Shown: positions 1 to 5,797, numbered from the stretch's first letter. The stretch is 6,018 nt of DNA from CAMBDR01 sp046597185 (GCA_046597185.1 JBKJLF010000603.1:1-6018); one strand, 5' to 3'. A program made the numbers and translations. Notes: generated by a model from the letters alone, not told the origin.

Positions 1-218
1 ACGCCGATGCGGCGGATGCCGGAGTTAAGGCAATTGGAGAGTGCGAAATCAATAATGCGGAACTTGCCACCGAAGTAAACCGCCGGTTTGGCGCGCCGAT
101 TGGTCAGTTGCTGCAAGCGCGAACCGCGCCCGCCTGCCAGTACCAGGGCGACCGTTTGTTTGGGTAATTGGCGGGCCAGATTCATTTGATCGGGGCTGGG
201 TTGCGCTGGTTGAGACAT
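1..218 (-). CDS. glgC: Glucose-1-phosphate adenylyltransferase (ADP-glucose pyrophosphorylase), N-terminal part
   Basis: Only the first 72 codons are in the window; the gene runs off the left edge. The enzyme makes ADP-glucose from ATP and glucose-1-phosphate, the committed and allosterically controlled step of bacterial glycogen synthesis in the cytoplasm. The translation shows the nucleotidyltransferase loop LAGGRGSRL (about residues 27-35), then RAKPAVYFGGKFRIIDF (about 42-58) and ALSNCLNSGIRRIG, which together are diagnostic of GlgC. The ATG at 216-218 is preceded by AGGAGA (226-231 on the plus strand) at 7-nt spacing, so the start is firm. The residue matching E. coli Lys39, linked there to fructose-1,6-bisphosphate activation, is Arg41 here. 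The gene is divergent from the cupin gene and has its own promoter at 294-322. The assignment is very likely right although the catalytic remainder cannot be seen. Confidence 0.95.
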   Translation of the reverse strand, partial: MSQPAQPSPDQMNLARQLPKQTVALVLAGGRGSRLQQLTNRRAKPAVYFGGKFRIIDFALSNCLNSGIRRIG

Positions 219-293
219 ACACATTTCTCCTGATGGTGGCGGGTAGCAAGCTTAATTGGCGGTGTTGCGGACGATATTGCGATTGGAAGGAAA

Positions 294-322
294 ATTCTAA
301 CACGTGCCGGGATAACTGTAAA
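294..322 (-). promoter_or_regulatory. Predicted sigma70 promoter of glgC
   Basis: Read on the minus strand, a TTTACA -35 box (322-317) is followed after exactly 17 nt by a TAGAAT -10 box (299-294). The -10 is preceded by TGT, which fits an extended -10 (TGnTAGAAT). Each hexamer differs from consensus at one or two bases and the spacing is ideal. Transcription would begin near 287, leaving a leader of about 70 nt before the glgC ATG. The 17-nt spacer contains the palindrome CACGTG (301-306). This is a pattern-based prediction only. Confidence 0.6.
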
Positions 323-406
323 TAGAATTTCCAAAGCGGTTGCGGTTGTGTTTTTGGAAAGTTAGCGCAAGGATTCGTTCGGTTAGTCGGAATAATTGTT
401 TGGGTT

Positions 407-415
407 TGCTATGAT
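407..415 (+). promoter_or_regulatory. Predicted extended -10 promoter of the cupin gene
   Basis: TGCTATGAT (407-415) is a good extended -10 element (TGn followed by TATGAT). No good -35 hexamer sits at 16-18 nt upstream, which is tolerated by extended -10 promoters. Transcription would start near 422, giving a leader of about 30 nt that includes a T-rich stretch and the GAGG ribosome-binding site (443-446) five nt before the ATG at 452. Between this element and the glgC promoter (about 323-406) I see no further gene or convincing operator. Confidence 0.45.
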
Positions 416-451
416 GTGGCCGTGTAACTTTTCTTTTTTTTTGAGGTTGAC

Positions 452-775
452 ATGACCCATTTTCCCAGGCAAATTTTAGATCTTCCCAAATATCAAGGCC
501 GTTTTGAAGCCTTTAAACTGGCGGCGCAAGGTTGTGACGTGTTGTTTGCGTCTTATCCGGCAGGGAGCAGCATTGAAGCGCATAGCCATGATACGGATAA
601 TATTGGCATGATTACGCAAGGGGAGTTGATTTTGACGATGAATGGGCAAACCGAGCGCTTTGGGGTGGGGGATTGGTATCACACGTGCCCGCCGGGGTGG
701 AACATGCGGCGCGGTTTGCGGAGGAGACTGCGGAGATTGAATTTTGGTTTGTGGTGGAGTGAAGGCGTGCTATGA
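452..775 (+). CDS. Small cupin-domain protein, frameshifted near its C-terminus (possible pseudogene)
   Basis: The uninterrupted frame encodes 107 residues. Residues 1-77 read as a typical single-domain cupin: an EAHSHDTDN segment (about 42-50) carrying the His cluster expected for metal binding, GMITQGELILTMNGQ (about 52-66), then FGVGDWYH (about 70-77). From residue 78 the sequence turns into an Arg-rich, non-cupin tail (TCPPGW, then RRGLRRRLRR). The expected cupin ending, VPAGVEHAARF and so on, is present in the +2 frame from 685 to the TGA at 760-762. Dropping two bases from the ACAC at 681-684 joins the parts into a natural 102-residue protein. Single-domain cupins bind metal or small ligands; no substrate can be named. 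The start is supported by GAGG at 443-446. It could be a real mutation or a sequencing error. It converges on the NADAR gene with only 17 nt between them. Confidence 0.7.
   Translation: MTHFPRQILDLPKYQGRFEAFKLAAQGCDVLFASYPAGSSIEAHSHDTDNIGMITQGELILTMNGQTERFGVGDWYHTCPPGWNMRRGLRRRLRRLNFGLWWSEGVL
685..762 (+). other. Out-of-frame C-terminal segment of the cupin gene
   Basis: This stretch has no start of its own. Read in frame from GTG at 685 it gives 25 residues beginning VPAGVEHAARFAEETAEIEF and ending in a TGA at 760-762. It supplies the last two beta strands and the second His motif (VPAGVEH) that a cupin barrel of this size needs. It is two bases out of frame with the upstream part, which locates the lesion at the CACAC around 680-684. 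Confidence 0.75.
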
Positions 776-792
776 CGCGCCGTAAAGTTGTG

Positions 793-1350
793 TCAAGTAA
801 GCTGCGAACGCACCTGCATCAAAGCAAAACCCAGCAAATTCAAACCCTGCCACTTGGCCGGGTGTTCCGCATTCGGATGATCCGCCGCCAAACCAATGCC
901 CCAGATGCGGTCTACCGGGCTCGCTTCCACCAAAACTTTATCGCCCGTGCCAAATAAAAACGCCTTCATGGCCGGGTTTTGCGCAAACTTGGCGGCGTTG
1001 GCGGCCACCACCACCTCAAAGCGCTGCGCCAGCCATATTGCTTCGTCAAAGTTTTGCACCTTGCGCCCGAGCGCCTTTGCCGCCGCCGGGCTTTTGGCGG
1101 CTAATACCTGCGCCAGCGCAGCCTGATCGCCAAACAGGCGCGCTTTTTCCGCCATCATATAGTGCTCCGCCGTGGGGTAGCGGATGCCGTCAATTTCAAA
1201 TGGCGCGGCAAACCATTGGCTAAAACAGCTTTTGCCAACGCTGCCGTCACGCTCGGGCTGATGGCCCCAAAAGAACAGATACTTGACGCGGCCACCGCGC
1301 TTGAGATAATCGCCCAATTGCTCGCGCGATGTGATTAAAGGTTGAGTCAT
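793..1350 (-). CDS. NADAR-family protein (YbiA-like N-glycosidase)
   Basis: A 185-residue soluble protein of about the size of stand-alone NADAR proteins. Diagnostic segments are KYLFFWGHQ (23-31), CFSQWFAAPF (42-51), YPTAEHYMMAEKA (58-70, with the family's conserved Glu and Lys), VLVEASPVDRIWGIGL (139-154) and WQGLNLLGFALMQVR (167-181). Family knowledge: E. coli YbiA and relatives have been assigned N-glycosidase activity on early riboflavin-pathway intermediates, and other NADAR proteins remove ADP-ribose from guanine; the sequence alone does not decide between these. The start at 1350 is chosen because GGAGG lies 7 nt upstream; a longer reading from 1377 adds nine residues without a ribosome-binding site. 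It follows the peptide transporter by 51 nt with no terminator between, so it is probably co-transcribed. No DarT-like toxin is adjacent. Confidence 0.9.
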   Translation of the reverse strand: MTQPLITSREQLGDYLKRGGRVKYLFFWGHQPERDGSVGKSCFSQWFAAPFEIDGIRYPTAEHYMMAEKARLFGDQAALAQVLAAKSPAAAKALGRKVQNFDEAIWLAQRFEVVVAANAAKFAQNPAMKAFLFGTGDKVLVEASPVDRIWGIGLAADHPNAEHPAKWQGLNLLGFALMQVRSQLT

Positions 1351-1401
1351 GTTATTTCCTCCCTCAGGCGGTGGCATGGGGCGTGTGCTGATGTGCGTCA
1401 G

Positions 1402-2895
1402 TTATGCCCGACCATGCATGATTTTCTTCAGTAATGGCGTAATCATCAGCAACACCAACCCCGCGCCGATGGAGCTGCCAACCAGGAACCAATACAGTGG
1501 GAAGTGTGATTCCGATAAAATCGATTCCATTTGCCCTGCCAGTTTATTCGCTATCGCATTGGCCAAATACCAGACACCCAACATCATCGCCGCCACACGG
1601 GTGGGGGCCAGTTTGGTGACCATCGACAAGCCAACCGGGGACAGGCATAATTCGCCCAACGTATGCAAAACATACACCGCCACCAACCACAGTGGGCCAA
1701 CTTTACCGAATTTATTGGCTTGATCCTGAGCAATGGCCAGCACAACAAAGCCCAAGCCGAGAATGATCATGCCCAAAGCCATTTTGGCCGGGGTAGGCAA
1801 AGCAAAACGGGATTTGCTCATACGGAACCACATCATCGCTACCAGCGGCCCCATGATGACAATGCCCAGCGGGTTGATACTTTGGAAGTAAGAGGTAGGG
1901 ATTTCCCAGCCGAATAAATGGCGATCCGTTTGTTTGTCAGCAAACAAACTCATGGTGCCGCCTGCCTGTTCAAAACCCATCCAGAAAAAGATCACAAAAA
2001 AGCCCATGGTTAAAATCGCGAAAATACGATGCCATTCATCGCGGCTTAAGGGTTCGGCAGTGTTGGCTTTGCTTGATAATTTGGGGCCGTACCACAGTGC
2101 CAAAATAATCCCAAGTTCGATAGCGGCTTTACCCAAGAACGGAAGCGCCGTCCAAGTTGGCCCAACCACCGTCCACGCCGCCAAAATCGCCAGTACCATC
2201 GGTATCATTCCGGTAGAAATGGCAATAATATGCATCCAGTCAGTGCGGTCAAGCCGGGTTTTATTGCCGATAAACCCGGCAGTGCCTAACTTACCCTGTC
2301 CCATGACAAATTGAAGCAAACCCAAACACATGCCCACGCCCGCCGCAGCAAAGCCATAATGCCAGCCGACTTTTTCGCCCAGGGTGCCGGCAATCAAAGG
2401 AGCCAGGAAGGCACCGGTATTGACGCCCATATAAAAGTAAGTGAAGCCACCGTCACGGCGCGGATCATTTTCGCGGTATAAAGAACCGAGCAGGGTGCCG
2501 ATATTCGGTTTGAAAAAGCCATTGCCGATAATTAATAAACCCAGTGCCAAATGCAAAAATGCAGGAAACGCCATCGCAAAATGGCCAAACGCCATGGTGA
2601 AACCGCCAATTAAAATCGCTTTGCGCTGACCTAAATAACGATCAGCCAAATAGCCGCCCAGCAAGGGCGATAAATACACCAGGCCGGTGTAAGTGCCATA
2701 TAAAATCAAGGCGTCGGCGCGGTTGTAACCCACGGCATTGACCAAATAAATAACCAACAGCGCGCGCATGCCGTAATAACTGAAGCGCTCCCACATTTCA
2801 GTTAAAAACAACATCGGCAACGCTGCCGGTTGGCTTTCCATCACCTCGGTCTTGGATTGGGGCTGAACCTTATCGGCAGTAGTACTCGTGGTCAC
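1402..2895 (-). CDS. Proton-dependent oligopeptide transporter (POT/PTR2 family, MFS)
   Basis: A 497-residue inner-membrane protein, the normal length for bacterial POT carriers, which import di- and tripeptides with protons. The ExxER motif of helix 1 is present as TEMWERFSYYG (Glu33, Glu36, Arg37), followed by LLGGYLADRYLGQRKAILIGG (about 78-98, given here in brief), the helix-4 FFKPNIGTLLG with Lys129, and the signature FYMGVNTGAFLAP (154-166). Helix 7 keeps GFEQAGGTMSLFAD (Glu309) and helix 10 keeps HTLGELCLSPVGLS (Glu415). All residues known to couple protons and bind peptide termini in this family are therefore present. The start is a GTG (2893-2895) with AGGAG six nt upstream; the N-terminal 22 residues are polar and cytoplasmic. 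The start overlaps the stop of a short leader ORF. The substrate range (di/tripeptide against related solutes) cannot be told from sequence, so no specific dtp symbol is given. Confidence 0.95.
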   Translation of the reverse strand: MTTSTTADKVQPQSKTEVMESQPAALPMLFLTEMWERFSYYGMRALLVIYLVNAVGYNRADALILYGTYTGLVYLSPLLGGYLADRYLGQRKAILIGGFTMAFGHFAMAFPAFLHLALGLLIIGNGFFKPNIGTLLGSLYRENDPRRDGGFTYFYMGVNTGAFLAPLIAGTLGEKVGWHYGFAAAGVGMCLGLLQFVMGQGKLGTAGFIGNKTRLDRTDWMHIIAISTGMIPMVLAILAAWTVVGPTWTALPFLGKAAIELGIILALWYGPKLSSKANTAEPLSRDEWHRIFAILTMGFFVIFFWMGFEQAGGTMSLFADKQTDRHLFGWEIPTSYFQSINPLGIVIMGPLVAMMWFRMSKSRFALPTPAKMALGMIILGLGFVVLAIAQDQANKFGKVGPLWLVAVYVLHTLGELCLSPVGLSMVTKLAPTRVAAMMLGVWYLANAIANKLAGQMESILSESHFPLYWFLVGSSIGAGLVLLMITPLLKKIMHGRA

Positions 2896-2918
2896 TGTTG
2901 GCTCCTTATTGTGTGCAT
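2892..2918 (-). CDS. Eight-codon leader ORF (MHTIRSQQ) overlapping the peptide-transporter start
   Basis: The minus strand carries AGGAG (2929-2925), six nt, then ATG (2918-2916) and eight codons giving MHTIRSQQ, ended by TGA at 2894-2892. The TGA shares bases with the transporter's GTG start in a GTGA overlap, the classic arrangement for translational coupling. The transporter's own AGGAG lies inside the leader, also six nt before its GTG. Seen: the ORF, both ribosome-binding sites and the overlap. Inferred: that it is translated and coupled. It contains no run of a single amino acid as attenuation leaders often do, and so short an ORF can arise by chance. Confidence 0.4.
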   Translation of the reverse strand: MHTIRSQQ

Positions 2919-3205
2919 TCTGTTCTCCTGGTTGGATTTTATTGATTTGTTAAGTTGATTTGGAACAAGGGGCGATAGCTTACCATGGGCCAAGGTTTTC
3001 GGGTAGTCAGCTTCGAAAGAACCGATGATTGTTTGCCTAAAACCTGCATCGGGGTAATTTCTTTCGGGTATTGGGCGCAAATTCAGATGCCTTTGATCAA
3101 GGCTTTGGCGCATGGCGCAAGAAACCCGGTAAAATGACGCCAAAATCAAGCCCACCCATGCAGGCCCAAGCGTCTTTTTTATCACTCACCCATCATTGCA
3201 AAAAC
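2919..3205. other. Divergent intergenic region between the peptide transporter and the membrane-protein gene
   Basis: About 290 nt without a convincing gene. On the minus strand TAAAAT (2941-2936) is a possible -10 for the transporter with only a poor -35 (TTCCAA, 18 nt away). On the plus strand TAAAAT (3130-3135) is a possible -10 for the membrane-protein gene, with TTGGCG (3105-3110) at a long 19-nt spacing. A small near-palindrome, GCCTTTGATCAAGGC (3089-3103), lies between them and could be an operator or mean nothing. No strong promoter or known regulator box is visible. Confidence 0.35.
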
Positions 3206-3763
3206 ATGACCAAAGCGCGCTTTAGCCCGATCCAATACCAACGCATGGGGGCTTGTTTGTTATTGGCTTTGTGCCTGGGCACGGCGTGGCAAAAAGCAGG
3301 TGCCGGTGTGTTGCCTGAGCTTTTTTGGTTATGCCATGTTAGCGCGTGGTTATTGGCGCTGTCCTTGTTGTGCGGCTGGCGCGCGCTGTCGGCGGTTAGT
3401 TGTTTATTGCAATTGGCGGTATCGATTCCTGCTTACCTGATTTATTTGTCCCAAGGCGGCTATAGCCATTGGACATCCATCGGCGTACACCTGCTCGCGC
3501 CCATGTTGGGCGCATACGCATGGTGGGCGCGCCCGTGGCCGCGCGCTACCGCATGCTGGGGCCTGGCGGCGTATTTTGTGCTGTGCCTGCTCAGTTGGCT
3601 GTTGACGCCGGAGCGGTTGAATGTCAATTTGGTGTTTCACCCTGCCGTATTTTTGCCAATGTTGGGCGAATGGGGTAATCGTGGGTTGAACTGGTTATTG
3701 GTATTGACACTGCTTTGGCTTTGGCAATGGATGTGGAATGGTGCAGCCAAATTATCGCATTGA
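3206..3763 (+). CDS. Integral membrane protein of unknown function, six predicted helices
   Basis: I do not recognise the family. From the ATG at 3206 the product has 185 residues, very rich in Trp and Leu. Six hydrophobic segments are apparent at about residues 13-31, 36-57, 62-82, 91-108, 114-133 and 161-177, so it should be an inner-membrane protein with both ends on the same side. Histidines occur in or near helices (LCHVSAW at 44, GVHLLAP at 95, NLVFHPAV at 145), together with a polar LNVN before the last one; these could be functional. The start is uncertain: the frame is open from a TTG at 3071, with ATGs at 3134, 3158, 3206 and 3245, and none has a clear Shine-Dalgarno site. 3206 is chosen because the residues before it are not conserved-looking and helix 1 follows soon after. 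It lies 108 nt before the SHOCT gene on the same strand; no terminator is seen between them. Confidence 0.75.
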   Translation: MTKARFSPIQYQRMGACLLLALCLGTAWQKAGAGVLPELFWLCHVSAWLLALSLLCGWRALSAVSCLLQLAVSIPAYLIYLSQGGYSHWTSIGVHLLAPMLGAYAWWARPWPRATACWGLAAYFVLCLLSWLLTPERLNVNLVFHPAVFLPMLGEWGNRGLNWLLVLTLLWLWQWMWNGAAKLSH

Positions 3764-3803
3764 ATATGCAAATAATTAAATGTCATAAATTTGAAGTATT
3801 AAA

Positions 3804-3837
3804 AAATAATTATTTCGAGTGCCATATCGGGTACAAT
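3804..3837 (+). promoter_or_regulatory. AT-rich palindrome and possible promoter of the SHOCT-domain gene
   Basis: TACAAT (3832-3837) is a reasonable -10 box; a start near 3844 would give a leader of about 28 nt before the ATG at 3872. The best -35 is only TTATTT (3810-3815, 16-nt spacer). That -35 region lies inside a perfect 12-bp palindrome, AAATAATTATTT (3804-3815). Nine bases of it, AAATAATTA, also occur at 3770-3778. The overlap would suit a repressor or an AT-binding protein, but simple AT-rich composition could explain it. Confidence 0.35.
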
Positions 3838-3871
3838 GAGCGACTTAAGTACAGACAGAACAGGACAGACT

Positions 3872-4786
3872 ATGCAAAAACTTTCTCCAAGTGGGCAGCA
3901 AGCGATCAATGATATTGCTGCGCGCCATGGCTTCAGCAGCGCTGCGGTCACATCGATGTTGGAATCGGTGATCAATGGCAATGGCAGCATGGCGCAATTT
4001 AATCATCCCGAATTTTCTGGTGGTGGGCAATGGATGCGTGGCGGTATGACCATGGTGTCGGATATGTTTAACAATTATCTGAAGGGCCGGGTTGATGGGC
4101 TGTGTTCGGAGCTGGCGAATTTGGTGGCAGCGCAGCCGAATTTACTGCAAAGCGGCAGTTTTCAATCGCAAAGCCAGGGCGGCCAGGGTGGTCAGCAGCA
4201 AAACAATTATGGTGGGCAGGGCGGTGAGCAGAGTAACCAAAATAGCTATGGTGGCAGTCCGGTCAGTCTGTTTGTGCCACCTGCACCTGGCGCGCCTGCC
4301 AATTGGTGGGGCAATGATTTGCTCTTTCCCAACAGCACCGGCGGACAAAATGGCGTGCGCTATGCCCACTTCGCGCAAGCGCGGCGGCTGGCAATTGAAG
4401 TCAATGGCACGGTCACCATCTATGACACGCTGGATCACCAGATCGGCAGTTTTTCGCAACAGCAATCGTATGGCGGTTCACTCAGTTTTTCCAGCCAGTA
4501 TGGTTTGATTAGTGTCGCCAATTTGCCGGTGGTGTCGATCAATGGCGTGCTGCAAAACCGGAATGTGAATGGTAACTTCAACAGCAATCTCAATCCGGTT
4601 GCCAACAATAACCAAGCCAATCTGCCCAATAACGCGCCACTGCCGCCGGCTTTTGCAACTGCGGACAGCGCCAATGAAGGCGATATTTTTGCCAAGATCG
4701 AAAAGCTGGCAGATATGCATGCCAAGGGTATTTTTACGGCGGAAGAGTTCGCGGCCAAAAAGATGGAGTTGCTGGCACGGTTGTAA
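3872..4786 (+). CDS. SHOCT-domain protein with a Gly/Gln/Asn-rich linker
   Basis: 304 residues, no signal peptide or membrane segment, so probably cytoplasmic. Four parts can be seen. Residues 1-90 form a helical N-terminal region (LSPSGQQAINDIAARHG, then SMAQFNHPEF and MVSDMFNNYLKGRVD), which I recall as typical of a widespread proteobacterial SHOCT family. Residues 94-128 are low-complexity Gly/Gln/Asn. About 144-225 looks like a compact beta region (ANWWGNDLLFP, RYAHFAQARRLAIEV, VTIYDTLDHQIGSFSQQQ). An Asn-rich stretch (228-254) then leads to the C-terminal SHOCT helix pair at about 270-304 (IFAKIEKLADMHAKGIFTAEEF). SHOCT is a short oligomerisation-type domain; the function of this family is unknown. 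The ATG at 3872 has AGGA six nt upstream; the in-frame ATG at 3836 overlaps the predicted -10 and lacks a ribosome-binding site. It precedes the phosphoesterase gene by 42 nt. Confidence 0.85.
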   Translation: MQKLSPSGQQAINDIAARHGFSSAAVTSMLESVINGNGSMAQFNHPEFSGGGQWMRGGMTMVSDMFNNYLKGRVDGLCSELANLVAAQPNLLQSGSFQSQSQGGQGGQQQNNYGGQGGEQSNQNSYGGSPVSLFVPPAPGAPANWWGNDLLFPNSTGGQNGVRYAHFAQARRLAIEVNGTVTIYDTLDHQIGSFSQQQSYGGSLSFSSQYGLISVANLPVVSINGVLQNRNVNGNFNSNLNPVANNNQANLPNNAPLPPAFATADSANEGDIFAKIEKLADMHAKGIFTAEEFAAKKMELLARL

Positions 4787-4787
4787 T

Positions 4788-4823
4788 GGTTGCGGTAGAA
4801 TCAACCCTCTTGACAGGGAGGGT
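4788..4823 (+). promoter_or_regulatory. Two overlapping hairpins covering the phosphoesterase Shine-Dalgarno site
   Basis: In the 42-nt gap after the SHOCT gene, ACCCTC (4804-4809) pairs perfectly with GAGGGT (4818-4823) around an 8-nt loop. The right arm contains the GGGAGG Shine-Dalgarno of the next gene (ATG at 4829). A second inverted repeat, GGTTG (4788-4792) with CAACC (4802-4806), shares 4804-4806, so the two stems exclude each other. The first begins two bases after the SHOCT stop codon. This could link phosphoesterase translation to ribosomes finishing the SHOCT gene. The stems are only 5 and 6 bp. There is no U-run, so it is not a terminator. Confidence 0.35.
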
Positions 4824-4828
4824 GTGCG

Positions 4829-5797
4829 ATGCCAAATTCGAATCAGGTGGAATATGAACACGCGCCAGGCCAACGCGTTGAAAGTCAACGCATTGAAAGC
4901 AGAATAACGCGCTTGTCTTTTCGCCCGGACGGCAGCTTTGTGATAGTTCAATTCACCGATTTACACCTCACCGACGGCGGGCCAGCGGATACGAAAACCC
5001 TGGCTTTGCTGGCCACCGTGCTGGCGTTGGAAAAACCCGATTTGGTGATCTTGACCGGGGATATTATCGCCGGTAGCGATACCCCCATCCTCGATTCTGC
5101 CAAGGCCTGGCGCATGGCGATCGAACCGATCGAGCGTTTGGGCTTGCCCTGGGCGGCAGTGTTTGGCAACCACGATGACGAAGGCAATTTGACCCGCACT
5201 GAACTAATGCAGGTGCAACAGAGCTATGCCAGTTGCCTGTCTCAACCCGGCCCGGCCAACTTGCCCGGCGTGGGCAATTACCTGATTGACCTGATTAACG
5301 GTGAGGGGGAGGCTCAGGCGCGCTTGTATTTGCTCGATTCGCTCAGCTACGGCCCCAAGAATGTGAGCCCCTATGCCTGGATTAGTACCGAACAAATCGC
5401 CTGGTTTCAGCAACAGGCCGAGGCGGGCGCGGGCTTGACTGGCTTAGTGTTTTTCCATATTCCACTGCCCGAATTTGATCAGGTTTGGCAGCAAGCCGGC
5501 TGCATCGGCAATAAGCTGGAAAAAGTATGCTGCCCGAGTGTCAATTCCGGCATGTTTGAGGCCATGCGCGCCAGCGCGGCGGTGGCGGGCGTGTTTGTCG
5601 GGCACGACCACATCAACGATTACGAAGGCACGCTGGCAGGTATCCGCCTGTGTTACGGGCGCGCGGGTGGGCACGGCAGTTACGGTAGCGAGCACATGCT
5701 ACGCGGTGCACGGGTGATACGCCTGCGGGAGCATCAGGCGGGCTTTGAAACCTGGCTGCGGCTCGAAGATGGACGTAGCGTAAAACAGACTGCATAA
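4829..5797 (+). CDS. Calcineurin-like metallophosphoesterase, Dcr2/PAP-like
   Basis: 322 residues with the full dinuclear-metal phosphoesterase motif set: DLH (Asp44, His46), GD (Asp78), GNHD (Asn114, His115), His210 in FFHIPLPEF, and GHDH (His259, His261). The spacing and the IPLPEF and GHDHIND segments resemble the Dcr2/plant PAP28-29 type of purple-acid-phosphatase relatives. It would hydrolyse a phosphoester; the substrate is unknown. No signal peptide or membrane helix is seen, so a cytoplasmic location is likely. The first 30 residues lie before the domain and include a short duplication (QRVES-QRIES). The start at 4829 is supported by GGGAGG eight nt upstream, which sits in a predicted hairpin. 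The gene lies 42 nt after the SHOCT gene and is probably co-transcribed with it. It converges on the tRNA-Lys gene. Confidence 0.92.
   Translation: MPNSNQVEYEHAPGQRVESQRIESRITRLSFRPDGSFVIVQFTDLHLTDGGPADTKTLALLATVLALEKPDLVILTGDIIAGSDTPILDSAKAWRMAIEPIERLGLPWAAVFGNHDDEGNLTRTELMQVQQSYASCLSQPGPANLPGVGNYLIDLINGEGEAQARLYLLDSLSYGPKNVSPYAWISTEQIAWFQQQAEAGAGLTGLVFFHIPLPEFDQVWQQAGCIGNKLEKVCCPSVNSGMFEAMRASAAVAGVFVGHDHINDYEGTLAGIRLCYGRAGGHGSYGSEHMLRGARVIRLREHQAGFETWLRLEDGRSVKQTA
4871..4900 (+). repeat. 15-bp imperfect tandem repeat within the phosphoesterase N-terminus
   Basis: CAACGCGTTGAAAGT (4871-4885) is followed directly by CAACGCATTGAAAGC (4886-4900), with two differences in 15 bases. It keeps the frame and encodes QRVES then QRIES, ahead of the conserved domain. 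It is probably a small in-frame duplication; the first copy also contains the palindrome CAACGCGTTG. Confidence 0.8.

Noticed and set aside
764..781. GGCGTG/CGCGCC hairpin between the convergent cupin and NADAR genes as a terminator
   Set aside because: Six base pairs including a wobble and no U-run on either side; too weak to call.
1351..1377. Longer NADAR start adding nine residues (MPPPEGGNN)
   Set aside because: No Shine-Dalgarno before it, and the added codons cover the GGAGG that serves the ATG at 1350.
793..2895. A DarTG-like toxin-antitoxin system built on the NADAR gene
   Set aside because: No DarT or other ADP-ribosyltransferase is adjacent; the neighbour is a standard peptide transporter.
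2892..3185. 97-residue minus-strand ORF upstream of the peptide transporter
   Set aside because: No domain-like sequence and no ribosome-binding site at its start. Only its last eight codons, with their own AGGAG, are kept as a possible leader ORF.
3071..3205. Membrane protein starting at TTG 3071 or ATG 3134
   Set aside because: The extra residues look like untranslated intergenic sequence, no ribosome-binding site is present, and a possible -10 overlaps 3134.
3836..3871. SHOCT gene starting at ATG 3836
   Set aside because: This ATG overlaps the predicted -10 box and lacks a ribosome-binding site; the ATG at 3872 has AGGA at good spacing.
4142..4951. Minus-strand ORFs antisense to the SHOCT gene
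   Set aside because: Shadows of the plus-strand coding frame, with repetitive, non-domain-like translations and no ribosome-binding sites.
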